From Methylocaldum sp002005105 (GTDB taxonomy: Bacteria > Pseudomonadota > Gammaproteobacteria > Methylococcales > Methylococcaceae): a DNA stretch of 64,000 nt. The notes under the pieces are model-generated. The model did no database searches. It was given only the letters and a program-made list of their open reading frames with translations, and was not told the origin of the DNA. Where the stretch lies: contig NZ_CP194902.1 of assembly GCF_051027545.1 (NCBI RefSeq), positions 2,108,001 to 2,172,000 on the forward strand, in the 5' to 3' direction. Position numbers and translations under genes: made by a program. Of this stretch, positions 34,916 through 42,783 are shown one piece after another. Numbering within the stretch: the first letter of the stretch is position 1; each line of letters starts with the position of its first letter.

Positions 34916-36915
34916 GCCGTGCCGTAGCGCTCGTTACGATAACGCGCCAACGCCCACAGCGGGAAAAATTTGTCGTAGCCGTGGTATTTGAGATAAAAGA
35001 CCCGCGGGAAGCCCGGCGCGGTGAAGCATTCGTCCTTCCAGAAACCATCGGCGTTTTGCGTTCTGACGAGGTAATCTATGCCGGCCTCGACTTCGGGCGA
35101 ATCGGTATCGCCTGCCGCCATCAGCGCGAGCAAGGCCAATCCGGTCTGAAAGGCCGTGCTGGTGTGAAAACGGCCCCGCCGTTCCGGGCTGGCGTCGTGA
35201 TAGGTCAAGTTGTCCTCGCCCCAGCCGCCGTCCGGGCGTTGTACGCTCTTCAGCCAAGCGATGGCTTTCTGTATGCTCGGGTCGGTCTTGGGGATGCCTG
35301 CCGCCTCGAAGCCTACGAGTACCGACCAGGTGCCGTAGATGTAATTGGTGCCCCAGCGACCGAACCACGAGCCATCGACTTCCTGTTCTTTTCTCAGATA
35401 TTCGATCGTACGATCCAGCGCCGGTTTAAGATCCGGGCGTTGTTCCAGCATCTTGCCCAAGAACATCGCGCAGCGTCCGCTGACGTCGGCGGTGGGCGGA
35501 TCGAGCAGGGCGCCGTGATCCGCGAACGGAATGTGATTCAGGTAATAATGCGTGTTGTTCGCATCGAACGCACCAAATCCGCCGTTGTCGGATTGCATGC
35601 CGGCAATCCAGTTGGTGGCGCGGCGAATGTTCTCGTCGAACTCGTGGTTTTCGGCCTGAGCCAAGGCTTGGGCGACTACGGCGCTGTCATCCACGTCGGG
35701 GTAATAAGTGTTTTCGAACTGGAAAGCCCATCCGCCGCCTTCCAAATTCGGCCGGTTGATACGCCAGTCACCCGGCTCGTCGGTCAACTGCTTGCTCGCC
35801 AGCCAGCGTAGCCCGCGAGTTAGTGCGTCGTCGATCTCGGGATCCTTCTCGAACCTGTTGACTTCCTGCAGTGCCAGGCTGGATAGCCCGGTGTCCCAAA
35901 TCGGCGATACGCACGGCTGGCAATAAGCGCTGTTTTCGCCGACGACAAGCAGGCGTTCGATGGCCTCCTTGGCTATGCGGCGATGCTCGTTTTCCGGTGG
36001 AAAACCCAAGTAGTCCATGGCTTCATAAGCGTTGACCATGGCGGGGAAGATGGCGCCCAAACCGTCTACCCCGTTCAATCGTGCCATGAACCAATCGCGT
36101 GCTTTCTCGGTGGCTTTTCGCCGCATCGCTTTTGGGATGAGCGGTTCCATCAGGCGGCCGATGCGTTCCAGCGCCAGAATGCTCTTGCCGAGCGGCGTCT
36201 TGACGTGGCTGAAATATCCTTTTTCCTTTTCCGGATCGACAGTAAAGAGTTCGCGAATGCCGATCTTTCTTGGGTTGCGCGCTTTAACCTTGTAGCTGCA
36301 CAGGATGAACAAGGGAACCATCACTGTGCGCGACCAATAGGAGACCTTGTCCAAGTGGAACGGAAACCAGCGCGGCAGCAGCATGATTTCCACCGGAATG
36401 AACGGCACGGCGCGCCACGGCACTTGCTCGAACATGGCCAGCATGATGCGGGTGAAGACGTTGGAGCGTGCCGCGCCGCCTTGGGCCAGAATCCATGCTC
36501 TGGCTTTCTTCATATGCGGAGCGTCGATGTCGTCGCCGGCCAGTTTCAGTGCGTAATAGGCTTTGACAGTACAGCTGATATCGCCAGGACCTCCGAAGAA
36601 CAACGGATAGCTGCCGTCTGCCTGCTGGTTGGCGCGCAGGTAGTTGGCGATCTTGGCCTGTAATGCTGCGTCGATTTCGTCCATGTAGTGCATCATCAAG
36701 ATGTACTCGGATGGAATCGTGCAGTCCGCTTCGAGCTCGAACACCCAGTAGCCGGACTGGTGCTGCAATCCGAGCAACTCCTTTTTGGCGCGACGGATAG
36801 CGTTATCCAAGGGCGATTCGTTATAAGGCTGGAGGAAAGCCGTATCGAGAGCGGAAAGTGCAGTCGCTTCTTTCAACATGAGCAAGGAATCCCCTGTTTG
36901 TGGTTGGCTTCTCAC
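34912..36915 (-). CDS. shc: Squalene-hopene cyclase
   Basis: Cyclises squalene to hopene at the inner membrane. The acid motif DVDDSAVV (the DxDD proton donor) lies near residue 400. Several QW repeats are visible, for example QHQSGYWVFELEAD, DNGGFGAFDANNTHYYLNH, VDGSWFGRWGTNYIYGTW and RPDGGWGEDN. At 667 residues it is of normal length. Two starts are possible: GTG at 36915, overlapping the sqs stop, or ATG at 36879 with a gggg stretch in front. hpnG follows with a four-base overlap. This is the central gene of the hopanoid operon. Confidence 0.95.
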   Translation of the reverse strand: MRSQPQTGDSLLMLKEATALSALDTAFLQPYNESPLDNAIRRAKKELLGLQHQSGYWVFELEADCTIPSEYILMMHYMDEIDAALQAKIANYLRANQQADGSYPLFFGGPGDISCTVKAYYALKLAGDDIDAPHMKKARAWILAQGGAARSNVFTRIMLAMFEQVPWRAVPFIPVEIMLLPRWFPFHLDKVSYWSRTVMVPLFILCSYKVKARNPRKIGIRELFTVDPEKEKGYFSHVKTPLGKSILALERIGRLMEPLIPKAMRRKATEKARDWFMARLNGVDGLGAIFPAMVNAYEAMDYLGFPPENEHRRIAKEAIERLLVVGENSAYCQPCVSPIWDTGLSSLALQEVNRFEKDPEIDDALTRGLRWLASKQLTDEPGDWRINRPNLEGGGWAFQFENTYYPDVDDSAVVAQALAQAENHEFDENIRRATNWIAGMQSDNGGFGAFDANNTHYYLNHIPFADHGALLDPPTADVSGRCAMFLGKMLEQRPDLKPALDRTIEYLRKEQEVDGSWFGRWGTNYIYGTWSVLVGFEAAGIPKTDPSIQKAIAWLKSVQRPDGGWGEDNLTYHDASPERRGRFHTSTAFQTGLALLALMAAGDTDSPEVEAGIDYLVRTQNADGFWKDECFTAPGFPRVFYLKYHGYDKFFPLWALARYRNERYGTA

Positions 36916-37961
36916 GTGTCGGTATGGTGACCGAGGGCCGGGAGCTGACGGCTGCTACGTTGCAAGCCGGATCCTGCAAGGAAAAATGCGGTATTGAGCA
37001 GGATATCGCTCGAACGCAGCAGACGACTTGTCAGAACGGTCGCTTTCACTGCCCGGCGTGTAATCTTGACTTGCGATGAGTCGCTGAAATAAAGGTTTTT
37101 GTTGATTTTGCGCAGGGTCAGCACTGCCATCCCCAGCGCCCACAGACAGAACTCGCGAAGACCGGTCTCGCGCGAGGGTATATACAAGGTATAGGCAAGC
37201 GCATTCTTCAGATGTCCGTGTGCAATTCCAATCAGATGCTTGAATCCCTCGCAGAACTTGGGGTCGTTATGGCCCGGTTTAAGCTTGCGTAAATCGAATC
37301 CGCACTGGCCAAAAATATCGCGTGGCAGCCAACAAACGCCGCGGGCATGGTCATCCCAAAGGTCCTTGAGGATGTTGGTCATTTGCAGACCTTGCCCGAA
37401 CGATACCGCGAGCTTCATCATCTCGTCGCGATGGGCGGCGATCTCGGGGGAGTAGTGACAGAAAAGCTTGGTCAGCATTTCCCCGACCACGCCGGCCACG
37501 TAATAACAGTAGTTGCTCATTTCCTCCATGTTTGCGAGACCGTATCGCAGGTCTCGGTCCTGGAATTCTGCCATGCCATTCGCCATGATTTCGACGCAGG
37601 AGGCCAGTGCTTCCCGTTGCGGCGGATCGAAGCTGTGAGTAATGGCGATGACCCGGGGAATCAAGTGGATAAGTTCGTGCTCGGCCGGACTGGTGACTGT
37701 CGAAAGGCGAGGGCCGAGTTCGTCTCGAAGCAGTTCGGCGGCCTCGTTGCCTTGGACCACGCGCACGAATTGCTGACAGAACTTGCGCTTTTCCGTGGAT
37801 GAAAGTGCCGTCTCATCTTCGATGGTGTCGACAATGCGACATAACAAGTAAGCATTCGAGACCGGCTTGGCTAAGACCGGCGGCAATTGCGGGATAGTAA
37901 GCGCAAAGGTGCGGGAGACACCTTCCAGTAGGTGAGACTGCAACGCGTCGTCGTCGCTCAT
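36912..37961 (-). CDS. sqs: Squalene synthase (farnesyl-diphosphate farnesyltransferase type)
   Basis: Joins two farnesyl diphosphates. The first Asp-rich motif is CRIVDTIEDE and the second NILKDLWDDHARGVCWLP. The C-terminal region FCLWALGMAVLTLRKINKN then QVKITRRAVKA resembles the eukaryotic-type one-enzyme squalene synthases, which also use NADPH, more than HpnD; no hpnC or hpnE is nearby. Automated annotation may still say phytoene/squalene synthase or HpnD. The ATG at 37961 puts the conserved SRTFALTIPQLP about 15 residues from the start. Extending to 38177 would add 72 unconserved residues and cover an inverted repeat. Confidence 0.85.
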   Translation of the reverse strand: MSDDDALQSHLLEGVSRTFALTIPQLPPVLAKPVSNAYLLCRIVDTIEDETALSSTEKRKFCQQFVRVVQGNEAAELLRDELGPRLSTVTSPAEHELIHLIPRVIAITHSFDPPQREALASCVEIMANGMAEFQDRDLRYGLANMEEMSNYCYYVAGVVGEMLTKLFCHYSPEIAAHRDEMMKLAVSFGQGLQMTNILKDLWDDHARGVCWLPRDIFGQCGFDLRKLKPGHNDPKFCEGFKHLIGIAHGHLKNALAYTLYIPSRETGLREFCLWALGMAVLTLRKINKNLYFSDSSQVKITRRAVKATVLTSRLLRSSDILLNTAFFLAGSGLQRSSRQLPALGHHTDT

Positions 37962-38140
37962 CACGCTTGGATCCGAGGAAAAGCTTCCGCTCGTGCGGAC
38001 GAGTGTTGCTCCGTTCAAGTTCTGAAATTCCAACCAGTTTCTAGATGCGATGTTCCGGCCAGTTCGTCTTGAGATAAGGCAGCAACGGTTCGCTGGGAAA
38101 GCAGCAAATTCTAGCCGGATTGCCCCGATCGTCAAGATGT

Positions 38141-38178
38141 GTTGTATTTTAACGAAATTTAGTTGAGGAAAATACAAC
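38141..38178. promoter_or_regulatory. 10-bp inverted repeat, possible operator
   Basis: The arms gttgtatttt and aaaatacaac are exact complements, 18 bases apart. The centre-to-centre distance of 28 bases is near three helical turns, as for two bound regulator subunits, or the RNA could form a hairpin. It lies 180 bases upstream of the sqs start and about 210 upstream of hpnH. Confidence 0.4.
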
Positions 38179-38274
38179 TACAAGCTAGGATGTTGCATTA
38201 GAATTAATGCCTGGACCAACCCGAATTAACCTGCTTATCAACATGACAGGTGGTCTGATGAATTCCAAAGTGCA

Positions 38275-38304
38275 TTGGTCAGGAATTTAGTTATGGTTTA
38301 TAGT
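38275..38304 (+). promoter_or_regulatory. Candidate sigma-70 promoter of hpnH
   Basis: ttggtc at 38275-38280 and tatagt at 38299-38304 are separated by 18 bases. Each hexamer differs from consensus at one or two positions. The distance to the hpnH ATG is 84 bases. No similarly good pair was found facing sqs. Confidence 0.4.
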
Positions 38305-38388
38305 CTGCGGCGCTGTGCTCGTTGTGGTGGAAACACGAATACAGGCTAATTTTAAGTGAATCGAACTTGTTAAATCGGGGGAAGGTGA

Positions 38389-39495
38389 ATGAGCGTTCCA
38401 ATAAGGCAACAACTCAGCGTAGCTAAGTATCTTCTACAACAAAAATTAAATGGAAACAAACGTTATCCGTTAGTGTTGATGCTCGAACCTCTGTTCCGCT
38501 GCAATTTGGCGTGCGCCGGTTGCGGTAAGATCGATTATCCCGATGATATCCTGAATCGTCGGCTGAGCATCGATGAGTGTTTGGCAGCTGTTGACGAATG
38601 CGGCGCGCCCATCGTTTCCATCGCCGGCGGCGAGCCTCTGTTGCATAAGGAGTTGCCGCAGATCATCGAAGGCATCATTCAGCGTAAGAAATACGTCTAT
38701 CTCTGTACGAACGCGCTGCTTCTCAAGAAACGAATCGACGATTACAAACCCTCCCCCTACCTTACTTTCTCGATACACTTGGACGGCAATCGCGAACGCC
38801 ACGATGCTTCAGTCTGCCAGAACGGCGTGTTCGATCGGGCTACCGAAGCCGTGGAAATGGCCATTGCGCGCGGGTTCCGCGTCACCATCAACTGTACTTT
38901 GTTTCAAGGCGAGAACGCCGAAGAAATTGCCGGATTCCTCGACTACTGCAAGAAACTCGGAGTCGAAGGCACGACCATCGCGCCGGGCTTCAGCTACGAG
39001 CATGCGCCGTTGCAGGATATCTTCATCAAGATGCGCGACAGTAAGGAATTGTTCCGCAAGGTTTTCAAACTAGGCCGCGGCCGCAAGTGGAAGCTGAACC
39101 ATTCGAGCCTGTATCTGGATTTTTTGGCGGGCAACCAAGCCTACAACTGTACTCCTTGGGGTAACCCCACCCGCAATGTATTCGGCTGGCAGAAGCCTTG
39201 TTATTTGTTGGTCGACGAGGGTTACGCTCCATCTTTCAAGGCATTGATGGAAGAGACGCCCTGGCATAAATACGGCAACTCCAAGAATCCGAAATGCGCC
39301 AATTGCATGGCCCATTGCGGATACGAGGCGAGCGCCGTGGAAGATGCCGTCAGAAATCCCTTGAAAGCGGCGTGGGTTGCTCTATTCGGGCCGCGTAGCG
39401 ATGGACCGATGGCGCCCGAGCCGGTGCCGGAGTACGATGTGGAAACGGTTGGCGCCAAAGCGCGGCCGGCCATCCGCATCCAAGCCATCGACTGA
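38389..39495 (+). CDS. hpnH: Hopanoid radical SAM enzyme HpnH (adenosylhopane synthase)
   Basis: Adds the 5'-deoxyadenosyl group to diploptene, the first step of side-chain extension. The 4Fe-4S cysteines are C38, C42 and C45 (FRCNLACAGCGKI). The SAM-binding GGE motif (SIAGGEPLLHKE) follows. The C-terminal SPASM-like cysteines include NCTPWGNP and CANCMAHCGYEA. The N-terminus MSVPIRQQLSVAKYLLQQKL is typical of HpnH. At 368 residues it is intact, with a ggaaggtg ribosome-binding site. It is read away from the rest of the hopanoid operon. Confidence 0.95.
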   Translation: MSVPIRQQLSVAKYLLQQKLNGNKRYPLVLMLEPLFRCNLACAGCGKIDYPDDILNRRLSIDECLAAVDECGAPIVSIAGGEPLLHKELPQIIEGIIQRKKYVYLCTNALLLKKRIDDYKPSPYLTFSIHLDGNRERHDASVCQNGVFDRATEAVEMAIARGFRVTINCTLFQGENAEEIAGFLDYCKKLGVEGTTIAPGFSYEHAPLQDIFIKMRDSKELFRKVFKLGRGRKWKLNHSSLYLDFLAGNQAYNCTPWGNPTRNVFGWQKPCYLLVDEGYAPSFKALMEETPWHKYGNSKNPKCANCMAHCGYEASAVEDAVRNPLKAAWVALFGPRSDGPMAPEPVPEYDVETVGAKARPAIRIQAID

Positions 39496-39508
39496 TTTCT
39501 CTTACATA

Positions 39509-39551
39509 GGCCGGCGGCACAGGTTTGAGCCAAAGTGCCGCCGGCCTTTTT
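39509..39551 (+). terminator. Rho-independent terminator of hpnH
   Basis: A 12-bp perfect stem (ggccggcggcac / gtgccgccggcc), a 14-base loop and a run of five T. It starts 13 bases after the hpnH stop. Confidence 0.9.
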
Positions 39552-39643
39552 CTATTTCTTCTTCTTTAGATTTGTTTATCTATCCTGACTCATTCCTGCG
39601 AGGCAGTTTTTGCCGCGGGCGCAGAACGCCGCCTTCCCTTTGC

Positions 39644-40090
39644 TTACAGCCAGCGCGGTACTCGGCGTTGGTATTCCAGATAGTTCTCCGCGAAGAGGCC
39701 GGCTAACTTGGTTTCTTCGTAAGGAATAAAGTGCCGGTCGATCACGAAATAGAAGCCTATCGGAGCGATAAACATCGATAGCGAGCCGACAAAAAAGGCG
39801 AGTCCGGTTAAGGCCGTTAGTATCCCTAGATACATGGGGTTACGGGTCCAGCAATAAGGGCCATCTTTGGCGAGCGCCGTAGGATCGTCGGTGGGGATGA
39901 ATGTGGTTCGGATAAGGCGGAATTGAAACAGCGCCGAAGCGCTAGTGACGATGCCTACGGCGATAAGTATGATTCCCAGGCTGGGTATGCTGAAGGACGG
40001 GAATCCGGAGGTTATCGGGACTAAGCCGAAACCTAGACCGACAAGAGCCAAGGCGATGACGGGAGGCGGAAAACGAAGGATCTGCTGCAT
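39644..40090 (-). CDS. ICMT/PEMT-type membrane methyltransferase
   Basis: A 148-residue protein with about four membrane helices. The C-terminal half has the isoprenylcysteine-methyltransferase/phospholipid-methyltransferase pattern: GPYCWTRNPMYLG for SAM binding, then the YEETKLAGLFAENYLEYQRRVPRW tail. This family methylates lipids or prenylated substrates at the membrane; the substrate here is unknown. It is transcribed toward hpnH and separated from it by the terminator. Closeness to the hopanoid genes makes a lipid target possible, but nothing in the sequence proves it. Confidence 0.8.
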   Translation of the reverse strand: MQQILRFPPPVIALALVGLGFGLVPITSGFPSFSIPSLGIILIAVGIVTSASALFQFRLIRTTFIPTDDPTALAKDGPYCWTRNPMYLGILTALTGLAFFVGSLSMFIAPIGFYFVIDRHFIPYEETKLAGLFAENYLEYQRRVPRWL

Positions 40091-40207
40091 AATCGAAATG
40101 CCTCACAAGATTGACGGGTAGGCGGATGATACGTTAGGCCTCGACTTACTGAAAAGCCTATCCGTGATTCAAGGTTTTCTGTCATCAAAGAGCCGGGGCC
40201 GCGCGCC

Positions 40208-40951
40208 TCAGCGCGGGAATGGGTCGAGCTCGTTTAATCGCCAATGGATGTCCGTTGCCCGCGCGCAGAGCGCGGCGCTGATATTTTCGCCGAGATCTAA
40301 ACTTCGAAGGGACCACTCATCGGGATTACCGCACGATTCCGGAATCGTTTCCCAGCGTGGAACTTCGCCGGAAGCGAGGACGCATCGGGTAAGTCCGAGT
40401 CCCAAGCCCCGGCCTACCGCTTTGATAAACGCTTCCTTACACGTCCAAACATTGAAAAATGCGGCCAACCGGTGAGAGGGGGGCAGCGAACACCAGCGGT
40501 TGCGTTCGGAAGGAGCAAAACAGCGCTCAACCAGACCTTCTATGTGGGTAAGCGGACGCCTGATTTCAAGATCCACCCCAAGTGGCATGTCCACGCCCAC
40601 GGCAACGAGGGCCTGGTCTCCCGAGTGGGAAAGATTGAATACTAGCCCTCGGTCGGGTTCTGTCCCTGCGAGACGGGGTTTGCCGTGTTGGTTGCGTTCG
40701 AACTGGACGGTATGCGGTGCAATGCCTAAATAGCAAGACAGCAAGCATCGCAATGCCCCTTGCGTGGCAATGAAGCGCTGCTTATGAATATCGGAGCGGA
40801 ACTGCGAACAGCGATCACGTTCGGCTGGAGCGAGCGCCTTCCAAAACGCATCACGATTAACGGGCATAACGCCGAGATTCAGGTGCCAAACGTGGATTTC
40901 TTTGCCTTTAGGATGCGCGATGGCATCGATTCGGGAATTCATTATGTGCAA
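40208..40951 (-). CDS. 4'-phosphopantetheinyl transferase (Sfp family)
   Basis: Transfers phosphopantetheine to carrier proteins. The magnesium site VGVDMPLGVDLEIRRP and the WTCKEAFIKAVGRGLGLGL motif are both present; together they define the Sfp superfamily. With 247 residues it is the long Sfp kind rather than the short AcpS. It lies beside a FabG-like reductase and a family 2 glycosyltransferase in divergent orientation, but no carrier protein or ketosynthase is in the window. ATGs at 40951 and 40942 are both usable starts. Confidence 0.88.
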   Translation of the reverse strand: MHIMNSRIDAIAHPKGKEIHVWHLNLGVMPVNRDAFWKALAPAERDRCSQFRSDIHKQRFIATQGALRCLLSCYLGIAPHTVQFERNQHGKPRLAGTEPDRGLVFNLSHSGDQALVAVGVDMPLGVDLEIRRPLTHIEGLVERCFAPSERNRWCSLPPSHRLAAFFNVWTCKEAFIKAVGRGLGLGLTRCVLASGEVPRWETIPESCGNPDEWSLRSLDLGENISAALCARATDIHWRLNELDPFPR

Positions 40952-41255
40952 GTTGGTCGGGTAAAGCCGCGTTACGGAGTAACCAGCGGCTGGAGTCCAT
41001 CTATAACCGTTTCGAACTTGATTTTCGCGTATTGGAGTTCGCTTTCTTCGAACGGTCCGGGATTCGGGATGGCTTTCACGGCCGGCAAAACTTAAAATTC
41101 GCTCCTCATTGCGAACTCGTCGGCTCGTTTTTTAGATGTCAGCCGTACGATTGGAATTCCGAAATCTTAACGTAAAGCATAGATTAAGAAAAAATGAGCC
41201 TATACCGGACTGAATTTCGGTTGGGCCGTGCTTTTGGACTGAGGCGGCTTGATCG
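40952..41255. other. Divergent gap between the PPTase and FabG-like genes
   Basis: About 300 bases with no supportable gene. The last 100 bases are AT-rich (around cgtaaagcatagattaag at 41172-41189) and probably contain the promoter of the fabG-like gene. No clear hairpin or repeat. Confidence 0.4.
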
Positions 41256-41975
41256 ATGAGAAGAGCACTCATTACCGGCGGTAGCGGCGCCATCGGCGCG
41301 GCGGTTGCTCGACAATTGGCCGCTGACGGTCTGCATGTGGTGGTGCACGGTTTTGGAAATCGCGACGGAGCGTGCCGCGTGGTCGAAGACATCATGGCGC
41401 AAGGCGGATCGGCAGAAGCCGTTTTCTTTGACGTTGCCGATGACGAATCGGCTAAACGGGCTTTGGAGACGCTCTTGGAGGCCGGCCCTATCCAGGTCTT
41501 GGTGAATAATGCCGGCATCCATGACGACGCGCCGCTGGCGGGTATGCGCAGGGAGCAGTGGAGGAACGTTCTCGAGGTTTCATTGACCGGTTTCTACAAT
41601 GTCACCCAGCCCTTGCTGCTGCCTATGATCCGAACTCGGTGGGGGCGCATTATAAGCGTCTCGTCGGTAGCTGCACTCATGGGGAACCGGGGGCAGGCCA
41701 ATTACGCAGCTGCGAAAGCGGGATTGATAGGTGCCTGCAAGTCGTTGGCTCTGGAAGTTGCATCTCGCGGAATCTCGGTGAACGTGGTTGCGCCGGGAAT
41801 TATCGAAAGTCCGATGATTTCAGAAGCCTTCAATCCCGAATTGATCCAGCAACTGGTGCCCATGAAGCGCGCCGGAACGCCAGAGGAGGTGGCGCATCTG
41901 GTCGGCTTTTTGGCCTCGGACAAGGCGTCCTATATTACGGGGCAGGTGTTCTCCGTCAATGGCGGCATGGCATGA
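41256..41975 (+). CDS. FabG-like 3-oxoacyl-ACP reductase (SDR)
   Basis: Short-chain dehydrogenase with the NADPH motif TGGSGAIG (residues 7-14), NNAG at 84-87, and the catalytic S137, Y150 and K154 (ANYAAAKAG). PGII and the C-terminal ITGQVFSVNGGMA agree with FabG rather than other SDRs. The housekeeping fabG normally sits in a fabD-acpP-fabF cluster, so this one is probably specialised. FabG2-type reductases of aryl-polyene lipid clusters look like this and sit near a PPTase and a glycosyltransferase. It overlaps the glycosyltransferase start by four bases. Confidence 0.85.
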   Translation: MRRALITGGSGAIGAAVARQLAADGLHVVVHGFGNRDGACRVVEDIMAQGGSAEAVFFDVADDESAKRALETLLEAGPIQVLVNNAGIHDDAPLAGMRREQWRNVLEVSLTGFYNVTQPLLLPMIRTRWGRIISVSSVAALMGNRGQANYAAAKAGLIGACKSLALEVASRGISVNVVAPGIIESPMISEAFNPELIQQLVPMKRAGTPEEVAHLVGFLASDKASYITGQVFSVNGGMA

Positions 41976-42754
41976 ATCCGGATCGGACCGGCGGCAGAAA
42001 CGCGGCATATGCCCTGGTGATTCCGGCGTTCAATGAGGCGGCGACCATCCGGGAGGTCGTGGGCGCAGCGCTTCGGTACGTGCCGCGCATCATCGTCGTG
42101 GACGACGGCTCGACCGACGGGACTTCCTCGACACTGGACGGGCTCGATATCGAATTGCTCCGGAACGAAACGAATCAGGGCAAAGCGGCTAGTCTTTGGC
42201 GTGGCTTACAGCACGCATTGCGAGATGAAAGCATCCTTGCCGTAATGACGATGGACGGCGACGGTCAACATGATCCGGCTGAAATTCCCAGGCTGCTTTC
42301 GGCGGCGTATCGGTTCCCGCACCATATCGTGATCGGATCCAGGCTGTGGAATAGGGCAGCCATACCGTCGGCACGCTACCGCGCCAACCGTTTCGCCAAT
42401 TTTTGGATCGCTTGGGCTTCCGGGCAACCGATAGAGGATAGCCAATCGGGGTTTCGGATTTATCCCGCCGATTTGATCCGCTCGGTGAAATTGTCCTGTA
42501 CTCGAGAAAGGAGTTTTGTATTTGAGAGCGAAATTCTGATCGAGGGGGCTCGCATGGGGTTTTATGCCATGCCGGTGCGGGTCAGTACCGTTTATCGCGC
42601 TAATGCGCGTCCCAGCCATTTCCGCCCGGTGACGGATATCCTCAGAATTACGCGCATGGTGGCGTGGAAGCTGATCACGAAAGGACTTTATTTAAAGGGA
42701 CTTTGGCGCAGCTTGACCATGCGCCCGATAAGCTGCGAGCAGTGTGGCTCGTAG
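41972..42754 (+). CDS. Family 2 glycosyltransferase
   Basis: A GT-A fold enzyme of 260 residues. The nucleotide-sugar site begins ALVIPAFNEAATIREVV and IIVVDDGSTDGTSST. The metal-binding DxD region is MTMDGDGQHDPAE, and the acceptor loop is DSQSGFRIYPADLI. These motifs are those of dolichyl-phosphate-glucose or polyprenyl-phosphate type GT2 enzymes. There is no long C-terminal membrane part. Coupled to the FabG-like gene by ATGA. The sugar donor and acceptor are not known. Confidence 0.87.
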   Translation: MNPDRTGGRNAAYALVIPAFNEAATIREVVGAALRYVPRIIVVDDGSTDGTSSTLDGLDIELLRNETNQGKAASLWRGLQHALRDESILAVMTMDGDGQHDPAEIPRLLSAAYRFPHHIVIGSRLWNRAAIPSARYRANRFANFWIAWASGQPIEDSQSGFRIYPADLIRSVKLSCTRERSFVFESEILIEGARMGFYAMPVRVSTVYRANARPSHFRPVTDILRITRMVAWKLITKGLYLKGLWRSLTMRPISCEQCGS

Positions 42755-42783
42755 CGGATTTTACGGAAGCGGAATATCGGATA

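Larger units (their letters stand above)
37962..38388. other. Divergent promoter region between sqs and hpnH
   Basis: About 430 bases that separate the minus-strand hopanoid operon from hpnH. The part from 38130 on is AT-rich. It holds an inverted repeat (38141-38178) and a plausible sigma-70 promoter for hpnH (38275-38304). The open frame upstream of the sqs ATG at 37961 shows no conserved protein features. Confidence 0.6.

Noticed and set aside
37962..38177. N-terminal extension of squalene synthase
   Set aside because: No conserved residues; covers AT-rich regulatory DNA and an inverted repeat.
41558..42754. Single 398-codon frame joining fabG-like and glycosyltransferase genes
   Set aside because: Only the part from 41972 is the real glycosyltransferase frame; the earlier part is out of frame within the fabG-like gene.
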